The notes under the pieces: model-generated
What the model was told of the DNA's origin: nothing
Databases searched by the model: none
Seen by the model: the letters and a program-made list of their open reading frames with translations, nothing else
Shown here: positions 4,317-10,722 of the stretch, one piece after another
Numbering within the stretch: position 1 is the stretch's first letter
Layout: each line of letters starts with the position of its first letter
Origin: an uncultured cyanobacterium
GTDB lineage: Bacteria > Cyanobacteriota > Vampirovibrionia > Gastranaerophilales > Gastranaerophilaceae
NCBI GenBank assembly: GCA_945836835.1
Contig: CAMAML010000022.1
Location: 1 to 10,722, forward strand
Length of the DNA: 10,722 bases
Reading direction: 5' to 3'
Program-made: the position numbers and the translations under genes

Positions 4317-6425
4317 TTACATTGAATAGCTTTCGCCGACCGTATCAACCGCCTCGACCTTAATATCCGTAATCAATTCGGAATAAGAGATTACGACAAT
4401 GGTCGGGATATGACGTTCCAGAAGTTGGTACAAAGGTAATCTAATTCTTGGCGAACAGAGCATTACCGGTTGCTGTCCGCAAGACTGGTGTGCCCGCATA
4501 AGAGTGTTTGCGGTGGTTTCAATAAGCTCCTGAACCTGAACGGGGTTAAGAAGGAACATTGTACCAAGCTCCGTTCTTTGGCAACTGTCGTCAAGAGTTT
4601 TTTCCCATTCAGGTGAAAGGGTTATTGCGTAAAGCACGTTATCCTCGCCGACATTTGAAAGACAAATCTGTCTGCCTAACGCCGCCCTCAATCGTTCGGA
4701 CAAAATATCGGGTTCTTTTGAAAACCTCGCGTAATCGCAAAGTCGTTCAAACACAAAGATAATATCCTTTATCGAAACTTTTTCTCTGATAAGGTTTACA
4801 AATATCTTTCTCAAGTCGCTTGTGGAAATAATAGTCGGCACAAGGTCGTTGACAAGTGTTGGGTCTTGCGATCTAACAAGTTCCATAAGTTTAAGCACAT
4901 CGGTCTTTGTCATAACCTCGTCAACGTGTTTTCTGACACACTCCTGCAAGTGGGTAACGATTACGTCGGTACTGTCAACCGCCGTCACGGAGCGAGCAAT
5001 CTTTGCATCTTCAGGTTTAAGCCAGTAAGCCTGAGTCTGGTATGTCGGGTCTATACCGATAACGGCGTCTTCGGGAACTTCCGACTGAATGGTATCCCAC
5101 TGTTCCGCAATAACCATTACACGTCCCGGATAAACGTAGCCCGTTGCAACCGTGTTTCCTCTTATTGCAATAAGGTATTCGTTAGCGTCCAACGCCGACG
5201 AGTCCATAATTCTTATGTTCGGCAAAATATAACCCAATTCGTCCGTAACTCGCTGACGCAAAGCCGCAATTTTTGCAAGAAGTTGCCCTTCCTGATCGGG
5301 ATCGGCAATGACAAGCAGGTTAGAGCCGACCTGCAAGCTCAAAACGTCAACCCCCAATCTTTCATACATTCTGTTCGGGTTAACCAAATCCTGCATATTC
5401 TGTCTGACGTTTTCCAACTGACCCAACTGGGACTGAACATCGGCATTAATAAGTACGGAGAACCCTGCAACCGCAAGTCCGACCGAAAACATAAAGAACG
5501 GCAATGCGGGTAAGCCCGTTCCGACCCAAAACCACGTATGCCCCGTAATTGCAAGCAACATCAAAAAACCTGCCGCAAAGAAGAGTGCAAACGGCTTTGT
5601 CATAATCTGCCCCGTAACGTCTGCACCTAACGACGCACTCTGTGCCGAAGAGCGGGTCATAAATATACCTGCCGCAATAGACATCAAAAGCGAAGGCACC
5701 TGAGACGCCAAACCGTCACCGATTGTAAGTACCGTATATTTTGAAACCGCATCCGCTATTTGCATTTGGTTCATCAAACACCCGACGCACAACCCGCCGA
5801 TAATGTTTACGACAACGATAATGATACCGGCAATCGTGTCCCCTTTTACAAACTTCATCGCACCGTCCATGCTACCAAACAAACTCGACTCTCTCGATAA
5901 GTCCTCACGCTGTTTTGTCGCCTCTTCAGGAGAAATCAAGCCTGCGTTAAAGTTTGCGTCGATTGTCATTTGTTTACCCGGCATGGCGTCGAGTGCAAAC
6001 CTTGCCGAAACTTCCGCAATACGCTCCGCACCCTTGGTGATTACCATGAACTGTACAATCGTGATGATAAGGAAGATTACGCCACCGACAATCATGTTGC
6101 CACCCGTAACGAATGTTCCGAATGCGTGGATAACTTCCCCCGCCTCCCCTTTAGAAAGGATTAACCTTGTAGATGCAATAGACAAAACAAGTCGAAACAT
6201 CGTTCCCAAAAGGATAATTGACGGGAAAGATGATAATTCCAAAGGTTTTTGGACATAAAGTCCGAACATCAAAAGGACGATACCCAAAGTTATGTTAAGA
6301 CATATTGAAAAATTTATGACCCAATTCGGCATCTCGACGAGCAGGATTAATATCAGTGTCAATACAAACACTGCCAAAAATAATTCGCTCATCGGGTTGT
6401 TTCCGCCACCGCCGCCTTGTGCCAT
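4317..6425 (-). CDS. flhA: Flagellar-type export gate protein FlhA (FlhA/SctV family)
   Basis: FlhA forms the nonameric gate ring of the flagellar type III export machine and uses the proton-motive force to drive export. The 702-residue length matches the family (about 690-700). An eight-helix membrane domain covers about residues 14-325. The family signature is clear: FRLVLSIASTRLIL (77-90), TKGAERIAEVSARFALDAMPGKQM (130-153) and FGSMDGAMKFVKGDTIAGII (183-202). The cytoplasmic substrate-docking domain (about 345-702) contains ALGRQI and the ends of its four subdomains. VQFMVITKGAERIAEV resembles injectisome SctV as much as FlhA; I call FlhA because the neighbours are flagellar. The N-terminus is Gly-rich (MAQGGGGGNNP). 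The ATG overlaps the fliH stop by one base (TAATG), and AAGGAG precedes it inside fliH, so the two are translationally coupled. Confidence 0.92.
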   Translation of the reverse strand: MAQGGGGGNNPMSELFLAVFVLTLILILLVEMPNWVINFSICLNITLGIVLLMFGLYVQKPLELSSFPSIILLGTMFRLVLSIASTRLILSKGEAGEVIHAFGTFVTGGNMIVGGVIFLIITIVQFMVITKGAERIAEVSARFALDAMPGKQMTIDANFNAGLISPEEATKQREDLSRESSLFGSMDGAMKFVKGDTIAGIIIVVVNIIGGLCVGCLMNQMQIADAVSKYTVLTIGDGLASQVPSLLMSIAAGIFMTRSSAQSASLGADVTGQIMTKPFALFFAAGFLMLLAITGHTWFWVGTGLPALPFFMFSVGLAVAGFSVLINADVQSQLGQLENVRQNMQDLVNPNRMYERLGVDVLSLQVGSNLLVIADPDQEGQLLAKIAALRQRVTDELGYILPNIRIMDSSALDANEYLIAIRGNTVATGYVYPGRVMVIAEQWDTIQSEVPEDAVIGIDPTYQTQAYWLKPEDAKIARSVTAVDSTDVIVTHLQECVRKHVDEVMTKTDVLKLMELVRSQDPTLVNDLVPTIISTSDLRKIFVNLIREKVSIKDIIFVFERLCDYARFSKEPDILSERLRAALGRQICLSNVGEDNVLYAITLSPEWEKTLDDSCQRTELGTMFLLNPVQVQELIETTANTLMRAHQSCGQQPVMLCSPRIRLPLYQLLERHIPTIVVISYSELITDIKVEAVDTVGESYSM

Positions 6426-7189
6426 TACAACTCCTTCAACGCTTCAACCACTACCGCAACACGGGATTGGACGGTTGCATCTACAATCCCGTTATTTGTT
6501 GTTACAAGACACCCGCCTTCTTCGACTTCGTCATCGGGAAGAACGGTTATTTTTGCCTCAACCCCCGCAATATCTGCGATATTCGGGATTACGTTTTTTA
6601 CGGCGTTTGCCTGCGTCGGGCTGACTCGTACCGTAATCCTGGTTTCTTCCTTTGACAAAGTTTTCAATACGTCGACTATCGTGTCGAAAAGGATCTGCGG
6701 ATCTTGTTCCACTTCTTTTTTAATAATTTTTTTCGCAATATCAACGCTTATCTCAAGAATATCGGGGGCGATATACTCAAAGACTTCCTGCTTTGCACGT
6801 ATAAACTCTGAAAGAGCCGACTTCATCTCGGCTAAATCCGCACTCGCTTCGGAAAGCCCCTGTTGATAGCCTTCTTTTCTTGCGGCTTCCCTGATTGAGT
6901 CCGCCTCGTCTTTTGCTCTTGAAACAAGGTTTCGGTCATCAACCCGTCTGAACCCTCGACGTCTGTTGCCCTGACGGCGTTCCGCCCTTTGCGAAAAATC
7001 TATATTATCCAAATTGAACAGATCGATTTCCCCGTCACTTGTCGGCTGTTCCTCCATTGTTGTTTCAACAACCTCCTCCGACGGCTCAAATTCTTGAACG
7101 TCATCAATCGGCTCGGAAAATTCCTCCCGAACCGTACTCATATCCGTCAAGTCTGTTTTTTTATGTAATCTGTTCTTTTTTATAATCAT
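6425..7189 (-). CDS. fliH: Flagellar assembly protein FliH (FliH/SctL family)
   Basis: FliH is the peripheral stator and regulator of the export ATPase FliI: it holds the ATPase in check and ties it to the C-ring protein FliN and to FlhA. This 254-residue protein has an acidic, probably disordered N-terminus (20-65) and an Arg-rich patch RRQGNRRRGFRR (72-82). A coiled coil follows (90-165) with EGYQQGLSEA, then ISVDIAKKIIKKEVEQDP (147-164), and a C-terminal globular domain with ITVRVSPTQ (185-193), EEGGCLVTTNNGIVDATVQ (223-241) and a closing VVEALKEL helix. That C-terminal domain is the ATPase-binding part, yet no fliI follows. No Shine-Dalgarno precedes ATG 7189. A predicted promoter starts only about 5 nt upstream, so translation may be near-leaderless or coupled to the gene 12 nt upstream. 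An internal ATG at residue 17 also lacks a ribosome site. Confidence 0.88.
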   Translation of the reverse strand: MIIKKNRLHKKTDLTDMSTVREEFSEPIDDVQEFEPSEEVVETTMEEQPTSDGEIDLFNLDNIDFSQRAERRQGNRRRGFRRVDDRNLVSRAKDEADSIREAARKEGYQQGLSEASADLAEMKSALSEFIRAKQEVFEYIAPDILEISVDIAKKIIKKEVEQDPQILFDTIVDVLKTLSKEETRITVRVSPTQANAVKNVIPNIADIAGVEAKITVLPDDEVEEGGCLVTTNNGIVDATVQSRVAVVVEALKEL

Positions 7190-7200
7190 AATCTGATTTT

Positions 7201-7230
7201 ATTATACACCCGTTTCAAGGTATGTGGCAA
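7201..7230 (-). promoter_or_regulatory. Internal promoter before fliH
   Basis: On the minus strand -35 TTGCCA (7225-7230), an 18-nt spacer and a consensus -10 TATAAT (7201-7206) lie across the last codons and stop of the FliG-like gene. The predicted start near 7194 is about 5 nt before the fliH ATG, which itself has no ribosome binding site. Confidence 0.45.
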
Positions 7231-8278
7231 TAACATCTGCAATTTTTGTGGAAATATCGAAATATTCTCCGTCAACGGCGTTAAAGACAAACTGTCTGAC
7301 TTTGTTTCTTTCAAGCTGAATGCGGTGTTCCATGGTGCTTTTGCCGACAACGTCAACAACATTCTTAACCCTTTGGACAACTTTCTTTTTGTTAATTTCT
7401 GTTGCTTTCGGAAGTTCATCTTCCATTTCTTCTAAATATTTCGTAATAACATTCGGGTCAACTTTGTCCTCTAACCCGTCGACCGACATATAACGAATGA
7501 CGCGTCCCGCATCTTCGGGTTCAAACCTGTCCAAAATAACCTGAATTTGCTCTTCATCGTCAATTCTTTTTAACACCAACGCAACCGATACTAACTTTAA
7601 CAACTGCGGAAGATCCCTGTGAGATTGAACGACCGGAGGTCTTGTCGGGTCCTGAATATCGGGTATCATAGTCCCTTGAGTAGCCTGTGCCGTCGGAGAC
7701 TGCATGCCGCCTCCTTGCGGAACGGGCATTTGTGCCTGCCCCTGTTGCGGTTGTGGCGGAAGTGCCTGCTGTTCCTCCTGCATTTGTTGCATTACCGCGT
7801 CAATGTTTGACTGTGCTGCCGCTTTTTCCATTAAGGCATTGTCGATAAGGTTTTTCTTCTTCAACTCCGCAATACTGTCAAGCCAAGTCTTTTTTACGTG
7901 GTGTTCGACGAGTTGAAGAATTTGATCCTGCGGCATGTTCTGTTTGAAAGTCTGTTTTGCGATTTCAAAGATTGTAAACGCAATCTTTTGCATAATCGGG
8001 TCCCAAAACTGCTGCGGTATACCCGAACGGATTAAGTCAACGGACTTATGAAACGCCCACTCCGCAATAATTTGGGTTATCATCGAGGCTTGATCTGCCG
8101 TAAACCCTAAATTTTCTTTGTCTTGATAAAGTGCTTCTCCCGCAAGCATTGAAAAATTCAAGAGGGTATTTTTTACGTAATCCTTCTGATTCGGTGTAAA
8201 ATCCTGAGGGACAAGCTCCCCCGCCTGTCCTGCAAGATTTTCCGCAAATGATTTATAGTCAAAATCTTTTATTGTCAT
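7202..8278 (-). CDS. FliG-like adaptor of atypical architecture (fliG position)
   Basis: This 358-residue protein sits where fliG normally lies, between fliF and fliH. Residues 1-160 are helical and match nothing I recognise, though WAFHKSVDLIRSGIPQQFWDP and EHHVKKTWLDSIAELKKK are distinctive. Residues 161-220 are a Gln/Pro/Gly-rich flexible linker. Residues 224-290 resemble the FliG N-terminal domain that grips the FliF tail: a LKLVSVALVLKRID helix, then EEQIQVILDRFEPEDAGRVIRYMS and VDPNVITKYLEEMEDEL. Residues 291-358 are another helical bundle. I see neither the FliG middle-domain EHPQ motif nor the charged torque helix. The likely role is a cytoplasmic ring or adaptor under the MS ring, rather than a motor rotor. 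AAGGG (8289-8293) precedes the ATG by 10 nt, and fliF ends 25 nt upstream. It could also be a very diverged FliG, or an analogue of the injectisome adaptor SctK. Confidence 0.6.
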   Translation of the reverse strand: MTIKDFDYKSFAENLAGQAGELVPQDFTPNQKDYVKNTLLNFSMLAGEALYQDKENLGFTADQASMITQIIAEWAFHKSVDLIRSGIPQQFWDPIMQKIAFTIFEIAKQTFKQNMPQDQILQLVEHHVKKTWLDSIAELKKKNLIDNALMEKAAAQSNIDAVMQQMQEEQQALPPQPQQGQAQMPVPQGGGMQSPTAQATQGTMIPDIQDPTRPPVVQSHRDLPQLLKLVSVALVLKRIDDEEQIQVILDRFEPEDAGRVIRYMSVDGLEDKVDPNVITKYLEEMEDELPKATEINKKKVVQRVKNVVDVVGKSTMEHRIQLERNKVRQFVFNAVDGEYFDISTKIADVIATYLETGV

Positions 8279-8303
8279 TATTTTTTCGCCCTTTTACTTT
8301 TTG

Positions 8304-9989
8304 TTAGGTGTTATTTTCTATCCAGCTCTTTATCCGCTCGCCCGTAATATCGCCTTCGGTTTCGTAAACGCCGTTTGCAAGGTTTTCCGCAGCCTCAAGC
8401 ATATCTCTTTTTGTTCTTGCGATTTCGTCATCTCTTGCCTGTTCACGGGAAAGCAGGTTCTGAGCAAGCTCCGACTGTCTGTCGGCAAGCTGGGTTGCCC
8501 TGATGTTGACGTCGCTGAGTTCTCTGTCTTGTTCTGCCTCTTTTTGTCTTAAACGTTCAACTTCAATGGCGTTTTCTTCCTGAATTTGTCTGACTCTGTT
8601 GGATACGGCGTTAAATACGATAAACAAACCGATACCGCTGATTGCAATCGCAAGCCACCAAGGGTTTCCGCTCTCTTCGGGTTTTGGGAGGTTTGCGGGA
8701 CGTCCCGACGCCAAATACGGGTCAACGTTATCCGAATATGCGATAGAAACATTATCGGGACTGGCTTTTGGTCCTGCCGCACGAGCTACCAAATCCTTTA
8801 AGTCGTCAAGACTTGTGTCCGGCGGGATTGCAGAACGCTCAAGAGTAACCGCAATAGAAACCTCTTCGATTATCCCGGGTTTCAGGTATTCGTTAAGCTG
8901 GGTTTTACTTACTCCGTATTGGGTTTCGCTTGCCGTACGGTTGTAGCTCCTGTCCTGACTTGAACTTGCTCCCGAACTTCCCATCCCGTTCGGAAGATAT
9001 ACGCTGACGGCGTTGCTGTTTGAAGAGCTGTCTTTTGTCTGATCCCCCAAACCTTCGCGGAAAGTTTGCTCGCTGACGGAGGCTTTTCGGTTCGGATCGT
9101 ACATCGTACTGTATTTTTCTGCGGGTGCCTGTCTCAAAAAGGTGCTGACGGTTGCGACATAATTGCCTTTACCCAGCAATCTGTCTAACTGCATCATAAC
9201 TTTTTGTTGCATATATTTGTCATTTTCTTCAAGTTTTGCAAGCATTTCATCGGATGCGTTCATAATACTGTGGTAAACATTTCCGTTCGTGTCGGTTATG
9301 GAAATATTTTCCGCCTCTAACCCCGAAACACTTCCCAAAAGCAGGTTTGAAATCGCTTTAATCTTAAGCTGATCCAACTTTTCCCCCGGTGGAACAACAA
9401 TCTGAACGGTTGCGGTAACCGGTTTTTGGTTTGCCGCAAACATCGTTTGCTCGGGGATTGAAATGAACACGGATGCGTTTTCTATAGGCTTAATCTTTCT
9501 GATAAGTCTTGCCAATTCACCGTTTACCGCCCTTGTAAGCCTTATTTTCTTGTCCTCTTTTGTTGATGTGAAATCACCCTTATCAAAAATTTCCAGCCCG
9601 ACGTTTTGATCCATCAAACCGCTTTGAACAATTTGGATTAATGCCTCGTCACGTTGAGCCGTGGTACACTTTTTCATTCCCGTGGTGCAGTCGTTTGCCT
9701 TCAAGTAAAGTCTTGATTTCGTCCCGTCGAGCGAACGGGAAACCGCAATCCCGTAGCGAGCCAATAGTGCCTGAATTTCGATAGCCTTCCCGAGGTTGTC
9801 CGTGGTAAGCAGGTCAACGTCCTCTTTTAGAGGCTGTTCCGTAACGGTTACCCCGTTTTTCTCTTTGTTTGCCTTTGATTTTGAGGCGGAAACCGTCCCG
9901 ATTATGATAAATAATGCCAGCACGATAACAACCACACCGATAATTGCGTATAATAAAGGTTTATTTTCCAGTAATTTTTGAAAATCCAT
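8304..9989 (-). CDS. fliF: Flagellar MS-ring protein FliF
   Basis: FliF forms the membrane ring on which the export gate and rod assemble. The 561-residue length is that of FliF and about twice that of injectisome SctJ. In order: TM1 (13-34); ring-building motifs 1 and 2 (about 60-245) with LARYGIAV, VNGELARLIRKIKPIENASVFISIPE and IKAISNLLLGSVSGLEAENISITD; the FliF-specific RBM3/beta-collar (250-420) with LLGKGNYVATVSTF, YDPNRKASVSEQTFREG and a Ser/Gly-rich loop (318-350); TM2 (443-461); a long coiled coil (465-535); and a C-terminal helix pair ending GERIKSWIENN that fits the FliG-binding tail. Two cysteines (101 and 108, CTTGMKKC) in the periplasmic part could form a disulphide. The ribosome site is weak (GGGGA about 11 nt upstream). 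fliE precedes it by 66 nt. Confidence 0.93.
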   Translation of the reverse strand: MDFQKLLENKPLLYAIIGVVVIVLALFIIIGTVSASKSKANKEKNGVTVTEQPLKEDVDLLTTDNLGKAIEIQALLARYGIAVSRSLDGTKSRLYLKANDCTTGMKKCTTAQRDEALIQIVQSGLMDQNVGLEIFDKGDFTSTKEDKKIRLTRAVNGELARLIRKIKPIENASVFISIPEQTMFAANQKPVTATVQIVVPPGEKLDQLKIKAISNLLLGSVSGLEAENISITDTNGNVYHSIMNASDEMLAKLEENDKYMQQKVMMQLDRLLGKGNYVATVSTFLRQAPAEKYSTMYDPNRKASVSEQTFREGLGDQTKDSSSNSNAVSVYLPNGMGSSGASSSQDRSYNRTASETQYGVSKTQLNEYLKPGIIEEVSIAVTLERSAIPPDTSLDDLKDLVARAAGPKASPDNVSIAYSDNVDPYLASGRPANLPKPEESGNPWWLAIAISGIGLFIVFNAVSNRVRQIQEENAIEVERLRQKEAEQDRELSDVNIRATQLADRQSELAQNLLSREQARDDEIARTKRDMLEAAENLANGVYETEGDITGERIKSWIENNT

Positions 9990-10022
9990 TTTTTGTTATT
10001 CCCCGTCTGTTTTTATGTATCT

Positions 10023-10051
10023 ATAATAGAATATTTTCCCGAATAGGGCAA
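10023..10051 (-). promoter_or_regulatory. Possible promoter between fliE and fliF
   Basis: On the minus strand TTGCCC (10046-10051), a 17-nt spacer and TATTAT (10023-10028) lie in the 66-nt gap after the fliE stop. The predicted start near 10016 leaves a fliF leader of about 27 nt. Confidence 0.4.
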
Positions 10052-10055
10052 GTTT

Positions 10056-10394
10056 TTAAACTTGTATTTGCATAACTTTATCGTACGCCTGAATAACTTT
10101 ACCGACAGCGGTAGTCGCAACGGTAACATTAATCTCTGACTTTGACATCGCAATCATAACGTCGTGAATATCGATGTTCTTGTTTCCGCTCATAAGGTCT
10201 TTTAACAGCTCGTCAGGCTCGTTTATCTCGTTGTTTAGTTTTTGCACCATCCCCGAAAGTACGTTTTGAAAATTGCCCGTGACAGGATCCTTTATTGGGT
10301 CAATACGTGCTGAAGTAAGCCCGCCAAAGCCCGTCGCAAGTTTGGTTCCCGAAATTCTGTTTCCCAAATCGTAATTCGGATAAAAGTCTGACAT
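10056..10394 (-). CDS. fliE: Flagellar hook-basal body adaptor FliE
   Basis: FliE is the small protein that joins the MS ring to the rod and is among the first proteins exported. The 112-residue length is normal. Its conserved C-terminal helix is clear: DIHDVMIAMSKSEINVTVAT (75-94), then GKVIQAYDKVMQIQV (98-112); the family pattern is D-hEVMIAh-KA, then N-hh-AYQEIMRMQV. A preceding helix is FQNVLSGMVQKLNNEINEPDELLKD (42-66). The N-terminal 40 residues are polar and poorly conserved, as usual. AAGGAG (10404-10409) lies 9 nt before the ATG. It is the first gene of the operon in this window; flgB and flgC, often just upstream, are not there. Injectisome needle or inner-rod proteins share the fold but not this sequence pattern. 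Confidence 0.92.
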   Translation of the reverse strand: MSDFYPNYDLGNRISGTKLATGFGGLTSARIDPIKDPVTGNFQNVLSGMVQKLNNEINEPDELLKDLMSGNKNIDIHDVMIAMSKSEINVTVATTAVGKVIQAYDKVMQIQV

Positions 10395-10722
10395 AAAAAT
10401 ACTCTCCTTCTTATTCTATTGTAACCGTTTTTTACGCTTTGTGACGGGCAAATCGTAAAAAAATCATCCGTTTAAACTACATTAAAAGAAGGATTTTTCT
10501 CATTTGCCAAATGTCCCGTATCTAAACATATAATAATTTTTTACAAAAAGTCCATGTTTAAAAGTGTAAGAAGTCAAACAATACATAACGAAAGTTTTAT
10601 TTTTAATATTTTTGGATGATTTAAGTTTGTGTATTTTAAGATAAATTAATAATACCTTGTACATTATAACGAGAATACAAGCAAAAGATTTTGACAAGCA
10701 TTTTACACACGAATTTCAACTA
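10395..10722. other. AT-rich leader region upstream of fliE, no convincing gene
   Basis: No credible gene is visible in these 328 bases. On the minus strand a TATAAT (10663-10668) and a TACAAT (10418-10423) are isolated -10 candidates without good -35 partners at normal spacing, so the fliE promoter is unresolved. A weak, mismatched AT hairpin (about 10461-10498), with seven T on the minus strand beyond it, may end an upstream transcript. AAATCATCC (10461-10469) is repeated in inverted orientation at 10614-10622, possibly by chance. A 65-codon frame (10500-10697, minus, TTG start) has no ribosome site and looks like chance. Confidence 0.5.

Noticed and set aside
4866..5513. Long plus-strand open frame (215 codons) antisense to flhA
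   Set aside because: It is a shadow of the well-conserved flhA coding sequence; its translation has no domain features and no ribosome binding site was evident.
8304..9989. Injectisome inner ring SctJ instead of FliF
   Set aside because: SctJ is a lipoprotein of about 250 residues with one membrane helix. This protein has 561 residues, two membrane helices, the FliF-specific collar and a cytoplasmic tail.
10439..10456. Possible Rex operator (TTGTGA half-site upstream of fliE)
   Set aside because: The second half after the 6-nt spacer is AATCGT instead of TCACAA, so the dyad is absent.
10457..10499. Intrinsic terminator upstream of fliE
   Set aside because: The stem is AT-rich with two or more mismatches and a long loop; it is too weak to call as a separate feature.
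10500..10697. A 65-codon minus-strand reading frame upstream of fliE
   Set aside because: It starts with TTG, has no ribosome binding site, is made of AT-driven residues (K, N, Y, I, F) and matches no family I know.

Overview
The window most resembles a gut bacterium of the Gastranaerophilales (Melainabacteria/Vampirovibrionia), the non-photosynthetic sister group of the cyanobacteria. This is inference from gene style, not a database match. The main pointers are a short prepilin-like protein with the N-terminus FTLAEVLITLGIIGIVAALT, a Rex redox repressor in a moderately AT-rich genome, and flagellar-type export genes in a genome that otherwise looks Gram-negative. Other lineages are not excluded.

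Bases 1-644 hold the 5' part of a pseudopilin gene (minus strand, cut by the window edge) and a divergent intergenic region. That region has a good promoter for each direction, a GTAG-type REP palindrome in the pseudopilin leader, and a 20-bp direct repeat (17/20 identical). One repeat copy lies on each promoter, which suggests operators. Bases 645-2965 encode a small XRE-type regulator (+), Rex (-), a 50-residue Lys-rich orphan protein just upstream of rex (-), and a YibE/F-family membrane protein (+). The 218 bases between yibE/F and aroE, where the two genes converge, are GC-rich and almost entirely foldable into hairpins, including a second GTAG-type palindrome.

Bases 3184-4029 encode shikimate dehydrogenase (aroE, -). 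It has its own strong promoter, whose -35 box lies inside the terminator hairpin of the upstream transcript.

Bases 4089-10394 form one minus-strand operon, read from right to left: fliE, fliF, a FliG-like adaptor of unusual architecture, fliH, flhA, yidD. This is the core of a flagellar-type type III export apparatus: rod adaptor FliE, MS ring FliF, ATPase-regulator FliH and export gate FlhA. The usual fliI and fliJ are missing between fliH and flhA. The protein in the fliG position has only a FliG-N-like segment, placed at its C-terminus, with no recognisable torque domain. The genes are tightly packed (1-nt overlap at fliH/flhA; gaps of 12 to 66 nt elsewhere), with likely extra internal promoters before fliF and fliH. 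The operon appears to end at a terminator overlapping the yidD stop codon. Bases 10395-10722 upstream of fliE are AT-rich and hold no convincing gene.

The region most worth pursuing is this flagellar-derived cluster. The sequence cannot say whether it builds a motile flagellum or a non-motile secretion device. The remaining genes (fliI, fliP/Q/R, flhB, fliM/N, motA/B, rod, hook and filament) must be sought elsewhere in the genome.
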